The notes under the pieces were generated by a model. It was not told the origin of the DNA. It did no database searches and saw only the letters and a program-made list of their open reading frames with translations. Shown in pieces: positions 25,718 through 34,157 of a stretch of DNA of 64,000 bases (position 1 is its first letter; the number at the start of each line of letters is the position of its first letter). This DNA is from Endobacterium cereale (GTDB lineage Bacteria > Pseudomonadota > Alphaproteobacteria > Rhizobiales > Rhizobiaceae), in NCBI RefSeq assembly GCF_009617585.1, contig NZ_WIXI01000048.1, forward strand, positions 248,001 to 312,000, in the 5' to 3' direction. The translations under genes were made by a program, and so were the position numbers.

Positions 25718-26104
25718 CGGGATCCTGAAATCTGTCGGTCGCGGGGATGATACACAGTGGCGGCCAAACCTTGAAAATTAGACGCGCCACAAGATTATGC
25801 TGCAGCGCAGCTTAAAATATTCTCCCATGGCAGCATATGTCGAAGCGCAAATCATTCCTTCGATCGCACGTACCGAGAAATTTCTTCCATGGGACGGGCA
25901 AGATGGAGAAACACCGACCGGAGCACCAGATCCACCTGAAAATGCTGCAACATTTGCAAATCGCAGTTTTGCGGATTTCCATGGTTTTGGCTTGGGAAAC
26001 AACTCCCCCACGTCGTCCACCAATGGCACCGATACGAACCTGCCGCGTTATATGAATTGAACAACCATCTGCCGGCCGGCTGAACCGAAACAAGGACTGA
26101 TCCC
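25718..26104. other. Intergenic region, divergent promoters of rutE and a Crp/Fnr-type gene
   Basis: A 387-bp gap. The few reading frames on either strand have no ribosome site and no protein-like composition. Around 25797-25831 there is an A/T-rich stretch with GCTGCAGCGCAGC and TTAAAATATT that could hold a promoter. I see no RNA gene, repeat or clear operator. Confidence 0.4.
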
Positions 26105-26809
26105 ATGTCCAAGCCCAATCGCCTTCTGGCGTCGCTTCACGCCGACGATCTCGCCGCTCTCCAGCCTTGGCTGGAGGAAATCGCGTTGCCGCAGAAGTTG
26201 GAACTGTCGCTTCCGGGAGAAGAAACCGTCTATTGTTATTTTCCAACGGATGGCATCGGCTCCACCGTCATTGTTTCACCCGCAGGACAACAGACTGAGA
26301 TCGGCGTTTTTGGCCGTGAGGGAATGAGCCCAGCATCTGCGGTATTGGGCGCTGACAGCAATCCCTATCGCGTCGTCATGCAGGTGGATGGGCGCGGCTA
26401 TCGGATTTTGCGTACAAAGCTCGACGAACTCATGGCTGAACGCCCGCATCTGCATGCGCTTTTGTTACGCTGGGCGCAGGTCTTTGGCGCGCAGGCAGCA
26501 ACAACGGCATTGTCCAACGCCGTGCATTCCGTCAACGAACGTCTGGCGCGCTGGGTGCTGATGTGCCACGACCGGCTGGGCGGCGACGTGATGTCCCTGA
26601 CCCATGAATTTCTGTCTATCATGCTGGCTGTACGCCGCCCGAGCGTGACGACGGCGTTGCATGTTCTCGAAGGGGAAAAACTGATCTATTCGCAGCGCGC
26701 CACGATTATTGTACGCGATCGTGAGGGCCTGGAAGCTTTCGCCAATGATGCATATGGAGTGAGCGAACACGAGTATGCTCGACTGCTGGGTGATTTTCGC
26801 TCCCGCTGA
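26105..26809 (+). CDS. Crp/Fnr family transcriptional regulator (paralog A)
   Basis: A 234-aa regulator with an N-terminal cyclic-nucleotide-binding-like domain (about residues 5-130: YCYFPTDGIGSTVIVSPAGQ, QTEIGVFGREGMSPASAVLG) and a C-terminal winged helix (about 150-215: LTHEFLSIMLAVRRPSVTTA). The domain lacks the RxxS phosphate-binding signature of cAMP-binding CRP and the cysteine set of Fnr, so the signal is unknown. It is very like the gene at 27370; their C-terminal halves are near-identical around SLTHEFLSIMLAVRRPSVTT. It converges on the receiver gene with a 5-bp gap. Confidence 0.88.
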   Translation: MSKPNRLLASLHADDLAALQPWLEEIALPQKLELSLPGEETVYCYFPTDGIGSTVIVSPAGQQTEIGVFGREGMSPASAVLGADSNPYRVVMQVDGRGYRILRTKLDELMAERPHLHALLLRWAQVFGAQAATTALSNAVHSVNERLARWVLMCHDRLGGDVMSLTHEFLSIMLAVRRPSVTTALHVLEGEKLIYSQRATIIVRDREGLEAFANDAYGVSEHEYARLLGDFRSR

Positions 26810-26814
26810 GCGTC

Positions 26815-27192
26815 TTATACGTGTTGCAATTGCGCCGTGGCCAGCACCGTCTCGACAAAAACGTCCGGATCACTTGGCTTGTCCAGCCATGGCATGCCTG
26901 CGATCAGATTTCGATCGCCATCATCCGGCAATGGCACGGCCGAATGAACGACGCAGGGAATATGCCGTTCTTTTGCCAATGCAAGAATGGAAAGACTAGC
27001 GCCATCGCTCAGGTGATAATCGACAATGATCACGGAGGGATTTGCAGTCTCGAGCCAGGAAAGCCCCTCTTCCACCGACCGAAGGCATATCACTTCCCGC
27101 ATTCCGGCCTGCAGCAGTAGATCTTCGAGATCGAGTGCGATCAGCGGCTGATCTTCGAGAAGCAGGACAGGTCGGTTCAGGGGAACATGCAT
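26815..27192 (-). CDS. Stand-alone response regulator receiver protein
   Basis: About 125 aa with a single receiver domain and no output domain. The acidic pair and phosphorylated aspartate are seen in PVLLLEDQPLIALDLEDLLL and PSVIIVDYHLSDGASL; the threonine/serine position is in VVHSAVPLP and the lysine in WLDKPSDPDVF. The frame remains open for 87 codons upstream, but they overlap the divergent Crp/Fnr gene and read poorly; MHVPLNRPV is the best start though its ribosome site is weak. Such proteins relay phosphate or sequester kinases. Its kinase is not in the window. It lies between two paralogous Crp/Fnr genes. Confidence 0.82.
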   Translation of the reverse strand: MHVPLNRPVLLLEDQPLIALDLEDLLLQAGMREVICLRSVEEGLSWLETANPSVIIVDYHLSDGASLSILALAKERHIPCVVHSAVPLPDDGDRNLIAGMPWLDKPSDPDVFVETVLATAQLQHV

Positions 27193-27369
27193 AAGCTCGG
27201 CCGATTTGAGGTTGAGAACTAATGTAACGTTCTCAATGCGGATAATCTGTTTGTGTCCGATACCGTACCGAGCTGTTCCAGCGGGTTGCCTGCCGGATTC
27301 GATGACCATAGATGGAACCAACGAAGGGCAGTCGCCGTTTCGAAAGAGCACTGCATTCGGGAATGTTTG

Positions 27370-28086
27370 ATGGGTGAGATTCGGCAAGACATGGTTCGGA
27401 ACAACCTGCTCCGATTGATGTCTGCCGACAGTTTTGGACGGCTGCGCGATCAACTGGAACTGGTGGATCTGCCGCGCGCTTTCGAGCTTTCAAAACCCAA
27501 CGAAGCCTGTCCTTTTGCCTATTTCCCGGAAGCCGGTATCGCTTCCATCGTGGCGCGGTCACCCGAAGGCCAGCAAACCGAGATCGGCGTGATCGGTCGC
27601 GATGGCATGACGCCCGCATCACTGGTGCTCGATGCTGGCCAGGACCCTTACTCGATCTTCATGCAGGTTCAGGGCGAGGCCTATCGCATTCCTTGCGAAG
27701 CCTTCCAGAAAATCCTCGAGGAAGACCGCATCCTGCATGCGTTTCTGGCGCGTTACGCGCAGTCCCTGCTGGTGCAGAGCGCCTATACTGCTCTCTCCAA
27801 CGCCGTCCACCATATCGATGAGCGTCTGGCCCGCTGGATTTTGATGTGTCACGATCGCACTGATGGCAACGAGATCAGTCTGACCCATGAATTCCTGTCG
27901 ATCATGCTGGCAGTGCGCCGTCCAAGCGTGACGACCGCGCTTCACATGCTGGAAGGCAAGAAGCTGATCTATTCCGAGCGCGGCGTCATAATCGTGCGTG
28001 ACCGCGTCGCGCTAGAAGCCTTTGCCCATGATGTCTATGGCGAATGCGAAAAGGAATATGAGCGGCTGATCGGCACGCCACCGTAA
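27370..28086 (+). CDS. Crp/Fnr family transcriptional regulator (paralog B)
   Basis: About 238 aa, same layout as paralog A: sensor domain with CPFAYFPEAGIASIVARSPE and GQQTEIGVIGRDGMTPASLV, then winged helix LTHEFLSIMLAVRRPSVTTA and LHMLEGKKLIYSERGVIIVR. MGEIRQDMVRNN is chosen as start; an ATG seven codons later is possible and the frame upstream to 27253 overlaps the receiver gene's leader region. The two paralogs look like a local duplication that has since diverged, mostly in the sensor half. A small hairpin follows the stop. Confidence 0.88.
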   Translation: MGEIRQDMVRNNLLRLMSADSFGRLRDQLELVDLPRAFELSKPNEACPFAYFPEAGIASIVARSPEGQQTEIGVIGRDGMTPASLVLDAGQDPYSIFMQVQGEAYRIPCEAFQKILEEDRILHAFLARYAQSLLVQSAYTALSNAVHHIDERLARWILMCHDRTDGNEISLTHEFLSIMLAVRRPSVTTALHMLEGKKLIYSERGVIIVRDRVALEAFAHDVYGECEKEYERLIGTPP

Positions 28087-28093
28087 CTGCAAA

Positions 28094-28117
28094 CGGCCTG
28101 TCGATAACGTCAGGCCG
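28094..28117. terminator. Terminator-like hairpin between convergent genes
   Basis: CGGCCTG and CAGGCCG form a perfect 7-bp stem with a 10-base loop directly after the second Crp/Fnr gene and overlapping the last codons of the convergent LacI-type gene. No T tract follows, so it is a weak candidate. Confidence 0.45.
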
Positions 28118-29171
28118 ATTCCCGCAGCATGATTTCGGCGTTGAGCAGGATACGTTCGCTCTCCTTCGTTGTTTCCGCGCCCTCCAACTCATCCAGCTTG
28201 CGAAACAGGAGATCCATCGCCAGACGGCCGATCTCGTTATAATTCTGTGCAACTGTGGTGATCGGCGGACAGGCGTAACGCGACAGCGGATGGTCGTCGT
28301 GGCCGGCGATGCGGATATCGCTGCCGGCAGACTGGCCGATCTTCAAGCCGTGCTGATAGGCGGCCGAAATAGCACCGAAGGCAACGCGGTCATTGGCGCA
28401 GAGGATGGTTTTCGTCGGAAAACCGCCAGCGTTGAGGAACCGCGCTGTTTCCTCATAGCCGAAACGCTCGAAATCCCAGCTGCCGTCATGGGCCGTGTCC
28501 AGAAGGATCGGCTCCATCTTCAATTGCCGCATCGCCTCCACATAGGCGGTTTCGCGGGTTGCGGCATTGGTGTTGACCGGCGGCATGCCGAGGTAACAGG
28601 GCGGTTCACCGGAGCGAACGAGATAATCGACGATCAGCTGAAAGCTCTGGCGGTTATTGGTCCCGACAAACGGCGAGGTCTCGTCGAGCGGAGAGTCCAC
28701 GTAAACCAGCGCGATGGATTCTCCGAGCGCCTTCAGGGTTTCATGTTGTGACTGAACGCCAAGCGGCGCGATGATAGCACCGGCAACATTCATCGACTTC
28801 AGCGTTTCGATGGCCCGCGCTTCGATTTCGGCATTGCCGTCCGAAGACAGCACGAAGGCAAGGAAGCCCGCCGCGTTGGCGATCAGTTCGACGCGGCGTG
28901 TCAGCGCCATGTAGAATGGGTCGGTCGAATTTGGAATGATGATCCCGATGATATTGCTGCGACGGCGATTGAGGTTGACGGCGAACATGTTCGGCCGGAA
29001 ACCGCTTTCCTTCAGCGCCGCCTCTATCAGGCCGCGCGTCTTCGGGCGCACCGAATTCGGGTCGTTGAAAAATTTGGACACAGTCGGGCGGGACAATCCG
29101 ACAAACTCGGAAAAGTCCTCCATCGTCTTGATGGGCGTCTTGATGGACTCCCCGATGGGTTTATCTGACAT
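28110..29171 (-). CDS. LacI family transcriptional regulator of the tagatose-type operon
   Basis: A 353-aa regulator. The helix-turn-helix FSEFVGLSRPTVSKFFNDPN is near residues 20-39 and the hinge follows (GFRPNMFAVNLNRRRSNIIG). The sugar-binding domain begins IIIPNSTDPFYMALTRRVEL and includes CANDRVAFGAISAAYQHGLK and IRIAGHDDHPLSRYACPPIT. The N-terminus carries about 15 extra residues before the helix-turn-helix. It lies upstream of nothing on its own strand but directly beyond the 3' end of the kinase-epimerase operon, with a possible operator in its own promoter. Control of that operon is likely from position. Confidence 0.88.
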   Translation of the reverse strand: MSDKPIGESIKTPIKTMEDFSEFVGLSRPTVSKFFNDPNSVRPKTRGLIEAALKESGFRPNMFAVNLNRRRSNIIGIIIPNSTDPFYMALTRRVELIANAAGFLAFVLSSDGNAEIEARAIETLKSMNVAGAIIAPLGVQSQHETLKALGESIALVYVDSPLDETSPFVGTNNRQSFQLIVDYLVRSGEPPCYLGMPPVNTNAATRETAYVEAMRQLKMEPILLDTAHDGSWDFERFGYEETARFLNAGGFPTKTILCANDRVAFGAISAAYQHGLKIGQSAGSDIRIAGHDDHPLSRYACPPITTVAQNYNEIGRLAMDLLFRKLDELEGAETTKESERILLNAEIMLRESA

Positions 29172-29190
29172 TGGCGTCCCACCCGCATTG

Positions 29191-29202
29191 CTAATCGATT
29201 GA
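29191..29202. promoter_or_regulatory. Possible LacI-family operator upstream of the LacI-type gene
   Basis: CTAATCGATTGA contains the perfect palindrome AATCGATT with the central CG that LacI/GalR proteins contact. It is 20 bp upstream of the regulator's start codon and suggests self-control. A similar full palindrome was not found upstream of the binding-protein gene at 35051. Confidence 0.35.
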
Positions 29203-29253
29203 AATTATCGACGCAGTTCAATCAAAACTCCTGCGCCGGTGCAAGCCGCGCGT

Positions 29254-30534
29254 TTACGCGCGGCAGGCTTCGAAATAATCTTCCAGCACGCGGTCAACGG
29301 CGGCAAGAGCGAGCTCACGAGCCTTCGGCTGAACCTTGCCGTCGCGCACCGGTACATAGGCGCCGGTCAGATACTGGCTGATCAGCGTCTCGGGGATTTC
29401 GACGCCATCCAGCAGGTCGAATAGCGTTTTGACGGCAGCGTCGATCTCCGGCTGCGGCCAGTAATAACGGACGCGGTCGCTGTAGCTAAAATGGCGCTGG
29501 ATATGCTTTTCGGCTTCCGAACCGTGGTAATATTTGTCCCAGTTCTTCGGATCCGCCGTCAGCACACGTTCGACGGTGGCAATCAGCGTTTCCGAACGTT
29601 TTCCGGCAAACAGGAATTCGGCGATCTGGTCGAGGCCGTAAAAGGCTTCGCGCAGCGCAAAGGTGAGGCCGGGACCGACCTTCAGGATGGCGAAACCATC
29701 CAGCACCAGCTGGCGCAGCATTTCGCGGGTCTGGTAATCGGTGGAATGCGCCTCGAACACCATGCCCGGCATGTCGGACAGCGTGGCGCTGAGCGCCTTG
29801 GCCTTTTCCGGCTCGTAGGGGATGACATTCTCGTTGCCATATTCGACGCCCGGCTGCACGACGGCGCCAACGACACGAGAGAAGGCGTCGGTTACGCCGG
29901 CAGCTTCAAAAGCCTTGGCGTGGATGGTGATGGTTTCGCGGGCGGATTCCGGCTTGGTGACTTCGAGCACATCAAGCTCTTCCATGGCGCCGCCGGGGAT
30001 CGGCACTTCTGTGCCGACGATATAGACCGGCTTGACGCCATCCGAGCCCTTCAGCGCGGCTTCAGCCACGGCGGCAAGACGTGCGGCGCGTTCTGCGGTC
30101 AGAGCATCCGGCAGGGCGACCGGTTCGCCGGCGCAGCCCATGCTGGTGTCGAGATGCAGTTTGGTGAAGCCGGCCAGCGCAAACGCCTCGATCATCACGC
30201 AGGCCTTAGCCATCGCCTCTTCGGCAGCTAAGTTCTTCCACGGATTGGGGCCGAGATGGTCGCCGCCGAGGATGAGCTTTTCGATCGGGAAACCGACCTT
30301 CTTCGCGATCTCTTCCGCGAAGGCGCGGAAATCGGCCGGCGTCATGCCGGTGTAGCCGCCATCCTGGTTGACCTGATTGCAGGTGGCTTCGACCAGCAGA
30401 TAGGCATCCTGCTTCATGGCATGCAGCATGGAGGCCTCGATGACCAGCGGATGCGCCGAGCAGATCGACGGAATGCCCTTGACGCCAGAACCATTGTACC
30501 AGTCGGCGATGTCGGTGAGGTAGCTCTGTTGCAT
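29254..30534 (-). CDS. GatZ/KbaZ-family protein (PF08013), probable D-tagatose-6-phosphate 4-epimerase
   Basis: A 426-aa member of the GatZ/KbaZ family: KGIPSICSAHPLVIEASMLH, LLVEATCNQVNQDGGYTG, LILGGDHLGPNPWKNLAAEE, FTKLHLDTSMGCAGEPVALP, and FEAHSTDYQTREMLRQLVLD. It was long called the non-catalytic subunit of tagatose-bisphosphate aldolase, but no GatY/KbaY catalytic partner is here. In Agrobacterium tumefaciens C58 a PF08013 member was shown to epimerise D-tagatose 6-phosphate to fructose 6-phosphate in a pathway with a PfkB-family tagatose kinase, the very pairing seen here. I start at ATG 30534, 1 bp after the kinase stop; ATG 30543 has its AAGGA too close. Confidence 0.87.
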   Translation of the reverse strand: MQQSYLTDIADWYNGSGVKGIPSICSAHPLVIEASMLHAMKQDAYLLVEATCNQVNQDGGYTGMTPADFRAFAEEIAKKVGFPIEKLILGGDHLGPNPWKNLAAEEAMAKACVMIEAFALAGFTKLHLDTSMGCAGEPVALPDALTAERAARLAAVAEAALKGSDGVKPVYIVGTEVPIPGGAMEELDVLEVTKPESARETITIHAKAFEAAGVTDAFSRVVGAVVQPGVEYGNENVIPYEPEKAKALSATLSDMPGMVFEAHSTDYQTREMLRQLVLDGFAILKVGPGLTFALREAFYGLDQIAEFLFAGKRSETLIATVERVLTADPKNWDKYYHGSEAEKHIQRHFSYSDRVRYYWPQPEIDAAVKTLFDLLDGVEIPETLISQYLTGAYVPVRDGKVQPKARELALAAVDRVLEDYFEACRA

Positions 30535-30535
30535 G

Positions 30536-31480
30536 TCAGGCATTTCCTTGCGCTTGAATGAGTGCGTCGAGTTCGGCGCGGGTAGAAGCCCCTTCCATCG
30601 GGCCGGCCTTGGTAACCGCGCGGGCGCCCGAGGCATTGGCATAACGCAGCACTTCGGCCGGGTGCATGCCCTTCAGCCAGAAGGTGACGAAGGTGGCGCC
30701 AAAACAATCGCCTGCACCGGTCGGGTCGATTTCCTCGACCTTGTAGCTGGAAAGGTCGACCTGGGTGTCCTTGTCGAAATAGCTGGCGCCCTTGTCGCCG
30801 CGCTTGACGACGATGGCCTTGATGCCCTTGGCCAGCAGTTCGGCAACCGCTTCCTTTTCCGTCTTCGCCTCGGCGAACAGAAACAGTTCCTCGCCGCTCG
30901 GCATGAACAGATCGGTCTTGGAAAGAACCGTCTGCAACGCTTCGCGCATGCCGGGACTGTCCAAAATTTCCGGACGCAGGTTGGGGTCGAAGGAAACGGT
31001 GCCACCGGCGGCCTTGATACGCTCGACGGCTGTCAGGATGCTTGTAACGACACTTGGCGCGTACAATGCCGTGCCCATGACGTGCATATGCGTGCAGGTG
31101 TCGATGAGCGCGAGCGTCTTGTCCGACAGTTCGATTTCCCCGCAGGCGCTGTTGCGGATGTTGAAAACAAAGTTGCGGCCGCCGTCTTCGCGGTAGCGCA
31201 CGAAGGCGCTGCCGGTCGTGCCCATGGCTAACACTTCGATGCCGGAGACATCGACGCCATCTTCCGTCAGGCGGTTGATGTTGACCCAACCGAAATCGTC
31301 ATCGCCAACGCGCGAAATGATGGCGCATTCCTGGCCGAGTTTACCGACCTGATCGATGAAGATGGCCGGAGCGCCCGAAGGAAACGGGCCGATCAGCGGC
31401 ACGGCTTCGCGAAAACCGTTGCCGCGATTGGTGGCGACAATTTCGACCAGGATTTCGCCGATGGTGAGAATTTTCGACAT
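30536..31480 (-). CDS. PfkB-family carbohydrate kinase, probable D-tagatose kinase
   Basis: A 314-aa ribokinase-like kinase (PF00294). The N-terminus reads SKILTIGEILVEIVATNRGN; the ATP and anion-hole signature DPTGAGDCFGATFVTFWLKG is near residue 245, with the catalytic aspartate in GAGD; SFDPNLRPEIL is the other family mark. The gene lies between the sugar permease and the PF08013 gene, so its product probably phosphorylates the imported ketose. By comparison with the described Agrobacterium pathway this would be D-tagatose to D-tagatose 6-phosphate. Other ketohexoses are possible. Confidence 0.88.
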   Translation of the reverse strand: MSKILTIGEILVEIVATNRGNGFREAVPLIGPFPSGAPAIFIDQVGKLGQECAIISRVGDDDFGWVNINRLTEDGVDVSGIEVLAMGTTGSAFVRYREDGGRNFVFNIRNSACGEIELSDKTLALIDTCTHMHVMGTALYAPSVVTSILTAVERIKAAGGTVSFDPNLRPEILDSPGMREALQTVLSKTDLFMPSGEELFLFAEAKTEKEAVAELLAKGIKAIVVKRGDKGASYFDKDTQVDLSSYKVEEIDPTGAGDCFGATFVTFWLKGMHPAEVLRYANASGARAVTKAGPMEGASTRAELDALIQAQGNA

Positions 31481-31499
31481 GGCTGTTTTGCTCTGCTGA

Positions 31500-32462
31500 T
31501 TACTGCTTGGCGCGCTTCGAACGCACGTCGAGATAGACGGCGACGAGGATGACGAGGCCCTTGACGATGAGCTGGTAGAAGTAAGGCACCGACAGCATGT
31601 TCATGCCGTTGTTGAGGACGCCGATGATAAGGGCGCCGATCAGCGTGCCGATCATGGTGCCGACGCCGCCGGCAAGGCTGGTGCCGCCGAGAACGGCCGC
31701 GGCGATGGCATCAAGCTCATAGCTCATGCCGGCATTGGTTTGCGCCGAGAACAGGCGCGAGGAAAGCAGCACACCGCTGATTGCCGCCATGACGCCGGAA
31801 ATCATGAAGATGATGATCTTCAGGCGATCCACCTTGATGCCGGAATAAAGCGCTGCCTCGCGGTTGCCGCCGGTCAGATAGGCGCGGCGACCGAATTTTG
31901 TCTTGCTCAAGAGGATATGGTTGAACAGGAAGAGCACGGCGACGACCCAGATCACGATCGGGATGCCGATAAAGCTCTGGGTGCCGATGGCGGTCCAGCT
32001 CGGTTCCATGATCATCGCCGGTGCGCCGTTTGTCGGCAAGCTGACCATGCCGCGATAGATGCCCATGGTCGCCACCGTGACGATGAAGGACGGCAGCAGG
32101 AATTTTGCCGTCAGCACGCCGTTGGCGAGGCCAAGAACGGCACCGGCTGCAATCGTCAGGATCAGCGCCGGCACAAAACTCATGCCGAAGGCGAAACATT
32201 GCGCCCCGACCATGCCGGCAACGGCGATGATCGAGCCGATCGACAAGTCGATTTCACCGAGCAGGATGACCCAGGTCATGCCGAAGGCGGCAATGGCGAT
32301 GACCGACACCTGCTGCAGGATGTTCAAGAAGTTCGCCACCGACATGAAACGTCCGTTGGTGACGGAGAAGATCACGCACAGAACGATCAGCGATAAAAAG
32401 ATACCGCCATACTGTTTCATGACCTGTTTGAAGGCGGCGCTGGCTGCGCTCTTGTCACTCAT
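31500..32462 (-). CDS. ABC sugar transporter permease, RbsC family
   Basis: A 320-aa permease of the monosaccharide (CUT2) class with about ten hydrophobic segments. Family marks are TNGRFMSVANFLNILQQVSV, WVILLGEIDLSIGSIIAVAG and GRRAYLTGGNREAALYSGIK, the loop that contacts the ATPase. It forms the homodimeric channel. Its start overlaps the ATPase stop by 4 bp and it is 19 bp from the kinase gene, all in one operon. Confidence 0.93.
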   Translation of the reverse strand: MSDKSAASAAFKQVMKQYGGIFLSLIVLCVIFSVTNGRFMSVANFLNILQQVSVIAIAAFGMTWVILLGEIDLSIGSIIAVAGMVGAQCFAFGMSFVPALILTIAAGAVLGLANGVLTAKFLLPSFIVTVATMGIYRGMVSLPTNGAPAMIMEPSWTAIGTQSFIGIPIVIWVVAVLFLFNHILLSKTKFGRRAYLTGGNREAALYSGIKVDRLKIIIFMISGVMAAISGVLLSSRLFSAQTNAGMSYELDAIAAAVLGGTSLAGGVGTMIGTLIGALIIGVLNNGMNMLSVPYFYQLIVKGLVILVAVYLDVRSKRAKQ

Positions 32463-33976
32463 GATGCAAATCCCGTGGCAAAGTGCATGATCTTTTCCGG
32501 TGTCATCTGGTCAGGATCGGCAATCGCCGTCACCTTGCCTTCGCTCATCACGACGACGCGGTCGCTCATGCCGATAACTTCCGGAAGTTCGGAGGACACC
32601 AGCAGGATTGCCGTGCCTTCCGCCGCCAGTTGGCGGATGATCTTGTAGATTTCGAATTTGGCGCCGACATCGACGCCACGCGTAGGCTCATCGAGGATGA
32701 GCATCTTTGGTTTGGTCAGCAGCCATTTGGCCAGCACGATTTTTTGCTGGTTGCCGCCCGACAGCGAGCCGGCAATGGTATCGAGCGAGGCCGTCTTGAT
32801 GGAAAGGCGCGCAACTTCGGCCTTGGCGGCTTCCCGCTCGCGCTTTCGCTTGAGGAAACCGAACAGGCTCGAAAACCCATCCAGCGCCACCATGGAAATA
32901 TTGCTCTCGACGCTGTGACTGAGAACGAGGCCCTCTTCCTTACGGTTTTCGGTGACGAAACCGATGCGGCGTTCGATGGCCTCGACCGGCGAGGTGATTT
33001 TTACCTGCGCGCCGTCGATGGCAACGGTCCCGGCGAAGGCGTGGGCCATGCCGAACAGCGTGTTCATCACTTCCGAGCGCCCGGAACCGATAAGGCCAAA
33101 AAAGCCGAGAATTTCGCCGGGACGCACGTCGAAGGAAACGTTTTCGAATTCCTCGCCACGTGACAGGCCGTTGACGGAAAGAACCGGCCTTTCCGTGCTG
33201 GCGGGGGCGGCCACGTCACGCGGCGGATAGATCTCGTTCATGTCGCGGCCGACCATCAGCGCGATCAGTTCCGCGATCGTCACCTCGGTCTTGTCGCGCG
33301 TGGTGATATAGCTGCCATCGCGCACGACGGTGATGTCGTCGCTCAGCCGCATGATCTCTTCCATGCGGTGGGAAATGTAGATGATGGCGACGCCCTTTTC
33401 CTTCAGGCGGCCAATGATCTGAAACAGGATTTCGGCTTCACTGTCGCTGAGCGAGGAGGTCGGCTCGTCGAGAATGACGACCTTGGCGTCGATGCTCAAA
33501 CCCTTGGCGATCTCGACCAGCTGGCGCTGAGCGATCGAAAGATCGCCAACCTGATCCGTCACCGAGACCGGCAGGCCGAGTTCCTTCACCAGTTCGGCCG
33601 CCTTGCGCACCAAAAGCTTGTCGTTGATGAATCCGCCGCGAGACGGCTCGCGCGTCGCCAGAATGTTCTCCGCAACCGTCATGTTGTTGCAGAGGCTGAG
33701 CTCCTGAAACACGATGGTGAGGCCGGCCCTGGCGGCATCCTGCGGATTGGTCGGCGCATAAGGCTGGCCATCGAGCAGGATCGATCCCGTCGTCGGCTGA
33801 TAAACGCCGGCCAGGATCTTCATCAGTGTCGATTTGCCGGCGCCGTTTTCGCCGAGGATCGTGTGAACACGGCCGGGACGAACCTTGAGCTGCATGCTCT
33901 TCAGTGCCTTGACCGCGCCGAATTCCTTCGACATGTCGCTGATTTCGAGGATCACGTTGTCGCCTGAAATTGCCAT
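32459..33976 (-). CDS. ABC sugar transporter ATP-binding protein, RbsA family
   Basis: A 505-aa ATPase with two fused nucleotide-binding domains. The first has Walker A GENGAGKST near residue 40, signature DLSIAQRQLVEIAKGL and Walker B VVILDEPTSSL; the second has the degenerate Walker A GLIGSGRSE typical of CUT2 proteins, signature LSGGNQQKIVLAKWL and Walker B MLILDEPTRGVD. It drives import through the RbsC-like permease. About 180 bp with strong stem-loops separate it from the binding-protein gene upstream. Confidence 0.94.
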   Translation of the reverse strand: MAISGDNVILEISDMSKEFGAVKALKSMQLKVRPGRVHTILGENGAGKSTLMKILAGVYQPTTGSILLDGQPYAPTNPQDAARAGLTIVFQELSLCNNMTVAENILATREPSRGGFINDKLLVRKAAELVKELGLPVSVTDQVGDLSIAQRQLVEIAKGLSIDAKVVILDEPTSSLSDSEAEILFQIIGRLKEKGVAIIYISHRMEEIMRLSDDITVVRDGSYITTRDKTEVTIAELIALMVGRDMNEIYPPRDVAAPASTERPVLSVNGLSRGEEFENVSFDVRPGEILGFFGLIGSGRSEVMNTLFGMAHAFAGTVAIDGAQVKITSPVEAIERRIGFVTENRKEEGLVLSHSVESNISMVALDGFSSLFGFLKRKREREAAKAEVARLSIKTASLDTIAGSLSGGNQQKIVLAKWLLTKPKMLILDEPTRGVDVGAKFEIYKIIRQLAAEGTAILLVSSELPEVIGMSDRVVVMSEGKVTAIADPDQMTPEKIMHFATGFAS

Positions 33977-34071
33977 GGCGTCACCTTATCTACGAGCGCC
34001 GCGCGCGATCATCGCGCCGCAAGCTGCTCCTTATTCCTGATCATGCAGAGCTTCGAAAGACCTGCAGATTT

Positions 34072-34133
34072 CCGGTGGCCCACCTGGGGGAGCGGACCAC
34101 CGGAGGAGGCAGTCTCGACACGGAGACCGCCTC
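34072..34133 (-). promoter_or_regulatory. Intercistronic stem-loops between binding-protein and ATPase genes
   Basis: Two stems lie in the 181-bp gap. One pairs CCGGTGGTCC with GGGCCACCGG across a 12-base loop (34072-34103), and the other pairs GAGGCGGTCTC with GAGACTGCCTC with one G-U pair (34106-34133). No T tract follows. Such hairpins after a binding-protein gene commonly protect its mRNA and limit read-through to the ATPase and permease genes, keeping binding protein in excess. Confidence 0.6.
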
Positions 34134-34157
34134 ATGCGCAGAGCGTCTTGGGAGGAC

